From: Dokdonella sp.
GTDB lineage: Bacteria > Pseudomonadota > Gammaproteobacteria > Xanthomonadales > Rhodanobacteraceae
Assembly (NCBI GenBank): GCA_023228465.1
Contig: JALOBC010000007.1
Location: 1 to 64,000 of the forward strand
DNA: 64,000 bases
Direction: 5' to 3'
The translations under genes and the position numbers were made by a program. Shown here one piece after another: positions 1 through 7,282 of this stretch. Position 1 is the first letter of the stretch. Each line of letters starts with the position of its first letter. The notes under the pieces are model-generated. The model made no database searches. It was not told the DNA's origin and worked only from the letters and a program-made list of their open reading frames with translations.

Positions 1-35
1 ACGAGCGCGACTTTTCCATTGAACGTGCGAATCAT
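1..35 (-). CDS. 5' end of next integron cassette ORF (partial)
   Basis: Only the first eleven codons are inside the window, reading MIRTFNGKVAL on the minus strand from an ATG at 35-33. A good ribosome binding site (GGATAGGAG) precedes the ATG, and the gene begins about 58 bases after the attC core at 93-99, as expected for the next cassette in the array. The product cannot be identified from eleven residues. Confidence 0.55.
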   Translation of the reverse strand, partial: MIRTFNGKVAL

Positions 36-92
36 TTGCCTCTCCTATCCTTCACGTTAAGAGTGCGCCAAGTGTACGCCAGAACGCTAGCG

Positions 93-164
93 GCCTAACG
101 CCGCGCTCACCGGCGGCAAAGTAGCGCAGCGAATTTGGCGTCCGCGTGCAGCGCCTTGTTATGC
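93..164 (-). other. attC recombination site (72 bp) of the R-M cassette
   Basis: On the minus strand the site runs from GCATAAC (164-158) to GTTAGGC (99-93), fitting the attC ends RYYYAAC and GTTRRRY. Inner arms, with GCGCTGCACGCGGAC near one end and GGTGAGCGCGGCG near the other, resemble known short attC sites. Recombination is expected between G99 and T98. The orientation follows from comparison with the second attC at 2638-2748 and with the ORF that ends inside it. Confidence 0.85.
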
Positions 165-169
165 CATGT

Positions 170-195
170 GACTTATAGTCCGTTGACTCATAGTT
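170..195 (+). promoter_or_regulatory. Tandem C-boxes and promoter of the controller/endonuclease operon
   Basis: Two C-box half-operators follow each other: GACTTATAGTC (170-180) and GACTCATAGTT (185-195), joined by CGTT. This matches the classic arrangement bound by controller proteins of type II R-M systems. A -35-like TTGACT (183-188) lies inside the second box, and -10 candidates (AAGATA or GATAAA, 207-214) follow. Transcription would start just before the C gene, giving a very short or absent leader. In characterised systems the promoter-distal box activates and the proximal box represses; that behaviour is inferred here. Confidence 0.8.
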
Positions 196-229
196 AACAC
201 TGACACAAGATAAATTTCCTTTCATTTAA

Positions 230-487
230 ATGCAAGAACTATGTATGACAAAAGAACTGGTGCATGGAGTGGCTTCGACCATCAAGTTACTGCGAGTAGC
301 AAAACAGTTGAGCCAGGAAGAATTGGCCGACAAGGCGGGATTGGACAGAACCTACATTTCCGGAGTTGAGAGAGGAGTTCGAAATATCACTCTTGACTCA
401 CTAGAGTCTATTGTCAATGCACTCGATGTTGATGTGTCAACCTTTCTTGCAACATTGAATGAATGCATAGTCGAAAATAGCCAATAG
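230..487 (+). CDS. R-M controller (C) protein, XRE-type HTH
   Basis: This 85-residue protein is almost entirely an XRE/HTH_3 domain (residues ~18-75). The run DRTYISGVERGVRNITL is the hallmark of type II R-M controller proteins such as C.PvuII and C.Esp1396I. C proteins form dimers that bind C-boxes, first activating their own operon and so delaying endonuclease synthesis, then repressing at high level. Tandem C-boxes lie directly upstream. The start may be ATG 230 or the in-frame ATG 245; neither has a convincing ribosome binding site, in keeping with the leaderless transcripts common for this family. The endonuclease gene follows after 16 bases. Confidence 0.9.
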   Translation: MQELCMTKELVHGVASTIKLLRVAKQLSQEELADKAGLDRTYISGVERGVRNITLDSLESIVNALDVDVSTFLATLNECIVENSQ

Positions 488-503
488 CAACGGAAACAAT
501 AAT

Positions 504-1496
504 ATGCGCCCACCCAGACTACCCCAACTTCTGGATAGAAAAATATATAAAGCCGGCCAAACGCGAGGTGCTGACGACGATGTTATATACCAAAATCGAG
601 TTTCGAGAAATAGCACCGTTCTAATTCCATATCATTTATGGGATGAGGTTAGTTTACCGCCTCAAGGTGAAAACAATTTCTTAAATGGCTTTATTTGTTT
701 AATCAGGCCAGCTGATTATTTTGGTTCAGAAACTATTGAAAATGACCTGGCTAATAAGGGGCTTACTTTAGGTGAGAATGCATTAGTTTTCTATCAGACA
801 CGATCAGATTGGGACGAAAACAACCCAGAAAATATGGGCTGGATTCCCGCAAATAACAGAACAAACCCTTTAGGTGGACAATATGTAGCTCGGATTGCTG
901 CAACAACAGCAGCAAACAATGGAGAGAAAATTTCTCGAGGATTTAACACAACCGGCATGAAAGGAGCAGGAATTCGATTGTTCGAGTACGCATCCCCAAG
1001 TGCTATTGATAAATGCAGAGTACAATTAGAGGCTATTTTCTGGCTATGTCACAACTCAATCGCTGCCGTTTCAGACTTTGAGATGTCGCAATCAGATGCG
1101 ACAACGAGAAAAAATCATTGTTTAAATCTAGCAGAGGCACAAGGCCTTTTAGATTATGATGAACTTGTTGCAGCAAGGTTGATAAATGAAGATCGTGCAA
1201 CAGTTTGCCCTCTTTGCCTCGAGCCTCTATCCGGCTACGGTTTCTTTAGCAGATTAGCCCAGGCGCTTGGAAGGGAAGTACATGATTTAACCGTTACAGA
1301 AATTAACTTATTTCATATAAAAGAGCTCAGATATGGACAATATAACCATAGGCCATACAACCTAGGGTGGGGACATCATCACTGTAATGTTGTTGTGAAA
1401 GATTCCGGTATTGATGAAACTTTAATGTGGATGAGCACAGTTTTAAATAAAAATAGAGTCGCCGGTTATTTCGAGCCTCAAAACAATGATGCTTGA
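504..1496 (+). CDS. Type II restriction endonuclease, HNH-type, possibly BstXI-like
   Basis: This 330-residue protein lies directly behind the controller gene and opposite a DNA methyltransferase, so it should be the restriction endonuclease. The C-terminal third carries an HNH/zinc-finger-like arrangement: CPLC (235-238), HIKEL (271-275), NHRPYN (281-286) and HHHCN (291-295). From memory, the N-terminal run around DRKIYKAGQTRGADDDVIYQ resembles the BstXI endonuclease family, which would predict CCANNNNNNTGG. That assignment is recollection, not a search result. The gene overlaps the methyltransferase gene tail to tail by 19 bases. GC content is far below that of the chromosome, a sign of transfer. 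Confidence 0.75.
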   Translation: MRPPRLPQLLDRKIYKAGQTRGADDDVIYQNRVSRNSTVLIPYHLWDEVSLPPQGENNFLNGFICLIRPADYFGSETIENDLANKGLTLGENALVFYQTRSDWDENNPENMGWIPANNRTNPLGGQYVARIAATTAANNGEKISRGFNTTGMKGAGIRLFEYASPSAIDKCRVQLEAIFWLCHNSIAAVSDFEMSQSDATTRKNHCLNLAEAQGLLDYDELVAARLINEDRATVCPLCLEPLSGYGFFSRLAQALGREVHDLTVTEINLFHIKELRYGQYNHRPYNLGWGHHHCNVVVKDSGIDETLMWMSTVLNKNRVAGYFEPQNNDA

Positions 1497-2545
1497 GGCA
1501 CTGGTTTAGGCATTTTTTCAGTTTTTACTTGCTTATCTTTATCTGACTTTATAAGTTTTATTCGGGTGGAAATTGCTTCCACCCACTTCTTTTCGATCTC
1601 AATGGAAACGCTTTTTCTTCCTAATGAAGCTGCGGCCATCGCTGTGCTTCCAGAACCCGCAAAACAATCAAGAACAATATCGCCAGGATAAGTTGTGGCT
1701 TCAATTGCATGCTGTAACATATCTAACGGTTTTTCCGCTGGATGTTTTCCTTTATATGGGCGGACAGATGGAAACGTCCAGATATCTGTAAATTCTTTGG
1801 ACCCATCCATTATGAATGGTCTAATTACGTCTTCATAAGGTGGCATGGTCTCAATTTTTCCAGTATCCAAAAATGCTTTGCAGATTTTCTCATACTGTTC
1901 CCGGCTTGGAGTATTGCGCCCAGCCTCCCAGTTAGAAACTGCACCGCCATGATTTACTTTTCCATATGCTCCAATCAGCTCGGTTAACTGATGCCCCGAA
2001 AGTCCGCTTTTGAGTCTTTGTTCACGTAAGAATTCACCAAAAGGAGAGCGATGTAAATTCCCATCAATGGCTGGTTCGGCAAAAATTATTCTTTCTGAAT
2101 GGGGATACCATTGCCTGAGAGACTCCTTCTTCATTTTTCCTTTCCAGCCATCGAAACCAGGTTCATTAGGCTTGGTCCATACAACATGAGAAAGAATATT
2201 AAAATCCGCAGAGAATAGAACTTCTAGACGAGCAGCCATGGAGCTATCGCAATAGCAAAATAGTGTACCGTTTGGTTTCAAAACCCTACGCCACTCTTTT
2301 GCATATTCTTTCATCCACTCCAGATAGTGCTTATCTTCTTCGAAGTGGGTATCACCATATATGTTCTTTTTCTTAGTCGCATGATATGGCGGATCGGTGA
2401 GAATTAGCGAAATCGATTTATCCGGGATCAGACGAATTAACTCTAACGAGTCACCTTCTGCAAGAATGGAATGGCTCACTTTTGTGTGAATATACTTTTT
2501 CAGCGCTTGCTGGACATTTTTAAAGTCTAACTCTCTGGATTTCAT
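1478..2545 (-). CDS. Beta-class DNA methyltransferase with embedded HTH domain
   Basis: This 355-residue enzyme has the catalytic motif DPPY (51-54) before the AdoMet-binding FAGSG (295-299), the order of beta-class amino-methyltransferases (N6-adenine or N4-cytosine). HPAEKP (268-273) is the usual motif just before FAGSG. Between the catalytic halves, residues ~169-226 form an XRE-like helix-turn-helix (FGEFLREQRLKSG followed by VSNWEAGRNTPS) where the target-recognition region normally sits. It should protect the sites cut by the neighbouring endonuclease. A C-box overlaps its promoter at 2581-2591, so expression is probably lowered by the controller protein. The ribosome binding site is weak. 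Confidence 0.9.
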   Translation of the reverse strand: MKSRELDFKNVQQALKKYIHTKVSHSILAEGDSLELIRLIPDKSISLILTDPPYHATKKKNIYGDTHFEEDKHYLEWMKEYAKEWRRVLKPNGTLFCYCDSSMAARLEVLFSADFNILSHVVWTKPNEPGFDGWKGKMKKESLRQWYPHSERIIFAEPAIDGNLHRSPFGEFLREQRLKSGLSGHQLTELIGAYGKVNHGGAVSNWEAGRNTPSREQYEKICKAFLDTGKIETMPPYEDVIRPFIMDGSKEFTDIWTFPSVRPYKGKHPAEKPLDMLQHAIEATTYPGDIVLDCFAGSGSTAMAAASLGRKSVSIEIEKKWVEAISTRIKLIKSDKDKQVKTEKMPKPVPQASLF

Positions 2546-2580
2546 AAGATTTCTTGAATTCTATTGCCAAACACGAAAGT

Positions 2581-2615
2581 GACTTATAGTCTACCTTGTA
2601 ATCGTGGAGAGTCAA
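2581..2615 (-). promoter_or_regulatory. Methyltransferase promoter overlapped by a single C-box
   Basis: On the minus strand TTGACT (2615-2610) and TAGACT (2593-2588), separated by 16 bases, make a plausible -35/-10 pair 43 bases ahead of the methyltransferase ATG. The C-box GACTATAAGTC (2591-2581) overlaps the -10 and start region. It is the exact inverse complement of the first C-box at 170-180. A bound controller should repress methyltransferase transcription, as reported for some other C-dependent systems. Confidence 0.65.
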
Positions 2616-2637
2616 GAAGAACTTTATTCTTTGAAAG

Positions 2638-2748
2638 GCATAACGCTTGAGTTAAGCCGACGTGCGTAGCGGAGCCAACAACATGGCAAGCTGTTCTGCC
2701 ATGTTGTTGGTGTAGCGAAGCGCGTTCGGCTTGAACGAACTGTTATGC
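2638..2748 (-). other. attC recombination site (111 bp) with long extrusion stem
   Basis: On the minus strand it runs from GCATAAC (2748-2742) to GTTATGC (2644-2638). The inner elements CAGTTCGTTCAAGCCGA and CGGCTTAACTCAAGCG closely resemble attC sites of aadA-type cassettes and fix the orientation. The centre is a perfect 14-bp inverted repeat (2675-2688 with 2697-2710) with an 8-base loop, the variable terminal structure of a folded attC. The stop codon of the upstream cassette gene lies in the first core. Confidence 0.92.
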
Positions 2749-3246
2749 GGCATCCTCGGGATCCTTCCGCTCGGCGTCAATCACTGTGTAGGTAGTCTTG
2801 GTGCTTGGCCGCTTGCCCGTGATCTCCTCATACAGAACTCCGGCGAACGCTGCGCCTGCGCCGAAGACGACCCAAAGCGGGACACCGATTGCAGTACCAA
2901 GTGCGGCAATACCTGCTCCTTGGCCGCCGAAGAGCGCGACGCCTACAGCGGCACCACCAAGTCCAAGTCGCCCTTTGAGCCCGCGCTCGTCCCAAGCCAA
3001 GCGTTTGGTCTCGCGCGCGATGATCTTGACGGTGGGAAGAACGACCTTGCTGTTGGCAGTGAGCGAAATTGCTTGCTTCGCTTTTTGAGCAGCCGGAAGA
3101 TTGGTCGCTTTGAGCGCAAGTAGACGTTCGATCCAGATGCGGATGGCCTGCTTCTCTTCGGCATTAGCCGATGCCGCAATCTTGACCGCCAGTTGCTTCT
3201 GCTTCTCTGGACTCTGGTCAGCCATTTCACTCCCCTTGCCGCATAA
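2644..3246 (-). mobile_element. Integron gene cassette with one membrane-protein ORF
   Basis: The cassette lies between the core GTTATGC at 3247-3241 and the crossover point of attC 2638-2748. It is about 0.6 kb with a single gene that starts 22 bases inside and stops within the attC core, the compact layout usual for integron cassettes. Base composition is closer to the chromosome than that of the neighbouring R-M cassette. Confidence 0.75.
2743..3225 (-). CDS. Cassette-encoded protein with a Gly/Ala-rich membrane segment
   Basis: This 160-residue protein is not recognised. The first ~85 residues are charged and helical. Residues ~95-130 are a long Gly/Ala/Val-rich stretch (LGLGGAAVGVALFGG and AAFAGVLYEEITG) that could form one hairpin or two short membrane helices of glycine-zipper type. 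The tail is polar. The start has a good ribosome binding site (AGGGGAG), and the TAA stop is part of the attC core GCATAAC, so it is a bona fide cassette gene. The position next to an R-M cassette makes a defence or toxin-like role possible, but nothing in the sequence shows it. Confidence 0.7.
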   Translation of the reverse strand: MADQSPEKQKQLAVKIAASANAEEKQAIRIWIERLLALKATNLPAAQKAKQAISLTANSKVVLPTVKIIARETKRLAWDERGLKGRLGLGGAAVGVALFGGQGAGIAALGTAIGVPLWVVFGAGAAFAGVLYEEITGKRPSTKTTYTVIDAERKDPEDAA

Positions 3247-3247
3247 C
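3241..3247 (-). other. Cassette boundary core site GTTATGC
   Basis: On the minus strand GTTATGC forms the upstream boundary of the membrane-protein cassette. No partner core or inverted-repeat arms were found in the following 100 bases, so it is either an attI-type site or a decayed attC. No integrase gene lies next to it in this window. Confidence 0.5.
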
Positions 3248-3687
3248 TAGATATAGCACCCCAAATCAGGGTGTAGCGCCGATCGTCCGACAGTTCGACG
3301 GCCGGGTCAAGCGGATTTCCTACGTCAAGACAGGAGGTTGGCGCTGGCGCGCGGGCACGAGGATGCTGAACACGGCCACGATATCTCTCGTTGAAGGGGG
3401 CGTAATGGGATACGGGTACGCAGTCGCGGGTGTAACGCAAGCCGGTGCGGATGGCCGCCCGCAGCGCTTGATGGACGCTGTTCGCAGCAGGGTACGGGCG
3501 GAACACTGCAGCGTGCGTGAAAGGGGGTGGAGGCAATTGGCCATACGCAGACGCGATCCTGTGCGTGGCCATGGGCGCGAGCGTGCTCGCTATGACGGGG
3601 GGCGCTCCGTCCGCGCACCACGCGCACAGCCCCACTTCACGCGGGCTCCCAGCGAAGCCGGGACCCACATGCTGGAGCGGCGGCGGC
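3248..3687. other. Non-coding stretch between cassette array and chromosome
   Basis: No supportable gene was seen in these 440 bases. The sequence is GC-rich and looks like a mosaic of chromosomal intergenic repeat debris, for example the run CATAGCGAGCACGCTCGCGC read on the minus strand near 3570-3600. It separates the cassettes from the TonB receptor gene. An integrase gene, expected at the head of a functional integron, is not here. Confidence 0.5.
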
Positions 3688-5790
3688 TCAGTACCGCCAG
3701 GTGAACCCGACGCTGAAGCTGCGGCCGTCGCCGGGCAGGAAGGTGGGCTGGCTGGGGCCGGCCTGGTTGCGGATGGCGTAGCTGCTGGCGTAGCGGCGGT
3801 CGGTGAGGTTTTCGCCAAGCGCCCAGGCGCGCCAGCTTTCCGTTGCGTATTCGATGCGCGCACCGAGCAGGGCGTAGGCGTCCTGCTGCATGCCTGGCGT
3901 GTTGGCGTGATCAGTCGGGGTGGCGTCGGGCATCCAGCGCAGGTTGGGGCCCAAGCGCCAGGCGCCGGCGCGATACAGCAGTTCCGCGCTCAGCAGGTGC
4001 CGTGGCACGCCGGCGATACGGTTGCCGGCGAACTCGCCGTGTTCGAAGCGGAAGTCGCTGTAGGTCCAGGCCACGCGGTATTCCAGCGCATGCACGCCCG
4101 CAAGGGGTTGGCTGCCGTCGATGCCGGCCTCGATGCCCTGGTGGCGCGTGCCGCCGACATAGTTGTAGGTGCCGACCGAGATGCCGTAGGGATCCGTACT
4201 GGAGATGAGTTCGTCATCGACCTCGCTGCGGTAGACACTGACCGACCAGTGCAGGCGGCCGGCATCATCCCAGTTGTGTTCGCCCTCGGTGCCGACTTCG
4301 TAGGTGGTGGCACGCTGAACGTCGAGTTCGACCAGTTCGGTGCTGGCGTTGGCCGGGTTCTGCGGCGCGACGCTGGTGGTGACGATTTCCCAGAAGGTGG
4401 GTGCCTCGTGGCTGCGGCTGAGGTTGGCGTAAAGGCGCTGACCGGGGCCGAGGTTCCAGATGGCGCCGATCTTCGGCGTGGCGAAGGTCCAGCCCTGGTC
4501 GAGTGCTGCGCCGGCGAGCAGGTCGCGTACATCACGCGTGGCATCGCTCCACTTCACTTCCGCCTGCAGGGTCCATGCCGGTGCGAAATGCCAGTCCAGG
4601 CCGGCGAGCGCATCGTTGTTGCGCGCGCGCATGGCGAAATCGCCGAAGCGTTGCAGGCGCGTGCCGTTCTGCGGGTTGTTGGCATAGTAGCTGCGGTCCA
4701 TGTCGCTGCGGGCGGTGGCCAGGGCCACGCGGTAGTCGAGTGCAGCGGCGCGGCCTTCGAGCTGCCATTGCACGCCGGCGGTGTGGCTGTCGGTCACGGC
4801 GTGCTCGGTCGGGTCCTTGAAGGTGTCATCGGTGTTCTGCCAGTACAGTCCGAAGCGCTGGCCAAGGTCTGCGCTGCCCCACTGGGTGATGTTGGCGAGG
4901 CGGAGCTGTTGGGTGTCACGCAGGGGATTGCGCTGGTAGATGTTGAGCAGGCGGTCGAGCGGCGTGTCGCCATCGCCCAGCACGCCTTGCGGATCGCTTT
5001 CCACGCGCGCCTTGGGGACCACCGTCGGGATGTGGAAGAGCAGGTCGGTCCAGTCGAGGTAGCTGCGGTTCTCGGCGCCATCGCCGAAGCTGAAGCCGAC
5101 GTTCGCCTGCACGCTCCGGCGCCGGCCATCGGAGTGGTGGCGGTAGCCGTCCCAACGATCCGCGCTGGCGCCGATGTGGGCGTCCGCGCGGTCCCCCGCG
5201 GCACCCAGCCCGCCCTGGGCGGCGTAGCGTCCGAAGCTGCCGAAGTCGAGGCCGAAGCGGTATTGTTCATCGGCCGCGGTAAGTGAACGCAGGTCGAGTT
5301 CGCCACCGAGCGTGGTGGCCCCCGGAGTGCTCGCGTTGGCGCCGCGACGCACGCTGATGGCCGCGGCGTTGCGCGGTTCGAGCAGACCGATCACGAACGA
5401 GCCATCGGCTTCGTTCAGCGGCAGGCCGTCGCGCAGCAGCAGCACGCCGCGGTTGACCGGGTTGCTCTGGATGCCGGAACCACGGATGTTCAGGCGCGGC
5501 TGGTCCAGGCCGCCGAAGAAGTCCTGCACCACGATGCCGGGCTGGTAGTCCAGCGCATCGCGCAGGGTAGCCAGGCGCGTGAGCTGCTGCGGCTGGATCA
5601 GGTTGGTGCCGCCGGGCACGCGGTCGAGCTGGTTGCGCTCGCGCTGCACGGCCTCGCTCGGATAGGCGGCAGTCACCTCGACCGGATCGAGATCGACCGC
5701 GCCGTCCGGGCGCTCGGCACAGGCGAACGGGCTGGCCAGGGCCAGGGCGATCAGGCACGGCAGCAGGCGACGCTGGGGCAGGGCAGGCAT
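3688..5790 (-). CDS. TonB-dependent outer-membrane receptor
   Basis: This 700-residue protein has a signal peptide ending near FACA-ERPDG, a TonB-box-like segment (DLDPVEVTA), an N-terminal plug with LRDALDYQPGIVVQDF and LNIRGSGIQ, and a beta-barrel ending in an aromatic residue (FTWRY). It moves a ligand across the outer membrane using TonB energy. It is the last gene of an operon with an ABC importer: the ATPase gene ends 18 bases upstream. The operon sits behind a Fur-like palindrome and an FNR/DNR-type box, which suggests an iron-related or other metal or cofactor ligand needed in anaerobic growth. The substrate cannot be read from the sequence. Confidence 0.9.
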   Translation of the reverse strand: MPALPQRRLLPCLIALALASPFACAERPDGAVDLDPVEVTAAYPSEAVQRERNQLDRVPGGTNLIQPQQLTRLATLRDALDYQPGIVVQDFFGGLDQPRLNIRGSGIQSNPVNRGVLLLRDGLPLNEADGSFVIGLLEPRNAAAISVRRGANASTPGATTLGGELDLRSLTAADEQYRFGLDFGSFGRYAAQGGLGAAGDRADAHIGASADRWDGYRHHSDGRRRSVQANVGFSFGDGAENRSYLDWTDLLFHIPTVVPKARVESDPQGVLGDGDTPLDRLLNIYQRNPLRDTQQLRLANITQWGSADLGQRFGLYWQNTDDTFKDPTEHAVTDSHTAGVQWQLEGRAAALDYRVALATARSDMDRSYYANNPQNGTRLQRFGDFAMRARNNDALAGLDWHFAPAWTLQAEVKWSDATRDVRDLLAGAALDQGWTFATPKIGAIWNLGPGQRLYANLSRSHEAPTFWEIVTTSVAPQNPANASTELVELDVQRATTYEVGTEGEHNWDDAGRLHWSVSVYRSEVDDELISSTDPYGISVGTYNYVGGTRHQGIEAGIDGSQPLAGVHALEYRVAWTYSDFRFEHGEFAGNRIAGVPRHLLSAELLYRAGAWRLGPNLRWMPDATPTDHANTPGMQQDAYALLGARIEYATESWRAWALGENLTDRRYASSYAIRNQAGPSQPTFLPGDGRSFSVGFTWRY

Positions 5791-5808
5791 CGGAAACTCC
5801 AGGAAGGA

Positions 5809-6495
5809 TCAGGAAAGCGGTTCTTGCAGGGCCAGTTGCAGTGCGCGCGCGGTGGCGGCGCGGGTGGCCTCGTCGCAGCAATCGTCGTAGGCGTGGCCGC
5901 GGCCGCCCTTGAGCAGCACGCAGCGATCCACCCACGGCACCAGTTCCTGCGGGTGGTGGCTGACGCACACCAGGCTGGCGCCGGACTGGGTCACCAGTTC
6001 GTCGCACAGTGCGGCCAGCCCCTGGCGCAGGCCCGGGTCGAGCGCGCTGAATGGCTCGTCGAGCAGCAGCAGGTCGGGCGTCAGGGCGAAGGCGCGTGCC
6101 AGCGAGGCGCGCTGCGCCATGCCGCCGGAAAGTTGCCCTGGCCAGCGGGTGGCGGCTTGCGCCAGGCCGACCCGGTCCAGCCACTGGTCGGCCAGGCGCT
6201 CGGCGTCGATCCGGTTGTGGCCGGCCGCGCGCAGTGGCAGCACGAGATTCTCGTGCAGGCGGCACCAGGGCAGCAGGCGCGGCTCCTGGAATACGAGTGC
6301 GGTGCGGCGGTGGCGGTTGCCGACCCGGCCGCGGCGTGGACGCAGCAGCCCGCAGGCGAGCTTGAGGACCGTGCTCTTGCCGCTGCCACTGGCGCCGAAC
6401 AGGCCGACCCGCTCACCCGGCGCGATGCGCAGGTCGAAGCCGGCCAGCACCGGGGCCGCGCCAAAGTCCAGGTGCACCTGCTCGAGTTCAAGCAT
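5809..6495 (-). CDS. ABC transporter ATP-binding protein, NitT/TauT type
   Basis: This 228-residue ATPase shows Walker A (GASGSGKST, ~35-43), a Q-loop (FQEPRLLPW), the signature LSGGMAQR, Walker B (LLLLDEPF) and the switch histidine (CVSHH). It is shorter than typical SsuB/TauB ATPases (~255 residues) but complete. Its start overlaps the permease gene by 8 bases, so the two are translated together. It powers import of the ligand taken up by the TonB receptor encoded just downstream. Confidence 0.9.
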   Translation of the reverse strand: MLELEQVHLDFGAAPVLAGFDLRIAPGERVGLFGASGSGKSTVLKLACGLLRPRRGRVGNRHRRTALVFQEPRLLPWCRLHENLVLPLRAAGHNRIDAERLADQWLDRVGLAQAATRWPGQLSGGMAQRASLARAFALTPDLLLLDEPFSALDPGLRQGLAALCDELVTQSGASLVCVSHHPQELVPWVDRCVLLKGGRGHAYDDCCDEATRAATARALQLALQEPLS

Positions 6496-7282
6496 CGACC
6501 TGCTCCTGCCAGCGCGCCAGGCGCCGCTGCAGCGGCTGCAACAGGGCCAGTTCCAGCACGCCGACCAGCAGCAGGGTGAGCAGGGTCCAGGCGTAGAGCT
6601 CGCCGCTGTCGAAGGTGCTGCGCGCATTGGCCAGGGCGAAGCCGGCGCCGTCGGCGGCGCCCAGCACTTCGGCCATCACGACCAGCCGCACGCTGCCGCA
6701 GGTGGCGATCAGCAGGGCTGCGGTGAGCGGCGCGGCGAGCGTGGGCAAATACAGGTGCCGCAGGCGCTGGAAGAGCGTGAAGCGGTACACGTGGGTCATT
6801 TCCGCAAGCTGGCGATCGACGGCCTGCATGCCCTTGACGGTATTGACGTACATGCCCGGCGCCAGCATCAGCATGGCCATGAAGACGACCATTTCGGTGC
6901 CCAGGCCAAACCACAGCATGGCCAGCACGACCACGATGACGGGCGGCACCGCCATCAGCAGCCAGCGCAGCGGTTCGAGCAGGCCACGCAGGCGGGCACT
7001 GGCCCCGGCGGCGAGGCCGAGCAGCAGTCCGATCAGGCAGCCGCCGCCCGCACCGAGGGCGATGCGCAGCAGGCTGGTGCCGGCGTGGCGCTGAAAATCC
7101 GCCCGCTGGACGAGCGCGATCAGCGCCGCGAGCGTTTCCAGCGGCGTGGTCATCAGGAGCGGGCCGAGTCGGCTCGCGGCGAACTGCCAGGCGAGCACGA
7201 TCAGGGCGATGCCGGCCAGCGCCCAGGCGCGCGACGTACGCTGCACTCCGATGCGGTGCAGCGCCAGGGAGGATGCGCTCAT
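6488..7282 (-). CDS. ABC transporter permease, NitT/TauT type
   Basis: This 264-residue membrane protein has about six transmembrane segments and a binding-protein-dependent transport signature near EMTHVYRFTLFQRLRHLYLP, the EAA-type loop that docks on the ATPase. It belongs to the BPD_transp_1 family of nitrate/sulfonate/taurine-like importers. Its ATG overlaps the stop of the binding-protein gene (ATGA), and its end overlaps the ATPase start. Confidence 0.9.
   Translation of the reverse strand: MSASSLALHRIGVQRTSRAWALAGIALIVLAWQFAASRLGPLLMTTPLETLAALIALVQRADFQRHAGTSLLRIALGAGGGCLIGLLLGLAAGASARLRGLLEPLRWLLMAVPPVIVVVLAMLWFGLGTEMVVFMAMLMLAPGMYVNTVKGMQAVDRQLAEMTHVYRFTLFQRLRHLYLPTLAAPLTAALLIATCGSVRLVVMAEVLGAADGAGFALANARSTFDSGELYAWTLLTLLLVGVLELALLQPLQRRLARWQEQVDA

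Larger units (their letters stand above)
99..2643 (-). mobile_element. Integron gene cassette carrying a type II R-M system
   Basis: The segment lies between the G/TT crossover points of two attC sites in the same orientation, so it is one mobile cassette of about 2.5 kb, large for a cassette. It is much more AT-rich than the rest of the window. It carries three genes: a controller and an endonuclease on the plus strand (against the cassette direction) and a methyltransferase on the minus strand (with it). The plus-strand genes have their own promoter, so the system need not depend on an integron Pc promoter. Restriction-modification genes are known in chromosomal integrons; that they move as a complete controlled unit here is seen directly. 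Confidence 0.8.

Noticed and set aside
1573-1987. Plus-strand small frames within the methyltransferase
   Set aside because: They overlap conserved catalytic segments of the methyltransferase on the other strand and have no start signals.
2798-3123. Plus-strand frames opposite the membrane-protein cassette gene
   Set aside because: The minus-strand gene has a ribosome binding site and a stop inside attC, as cassette genes do. The plus-strand frames have neither.
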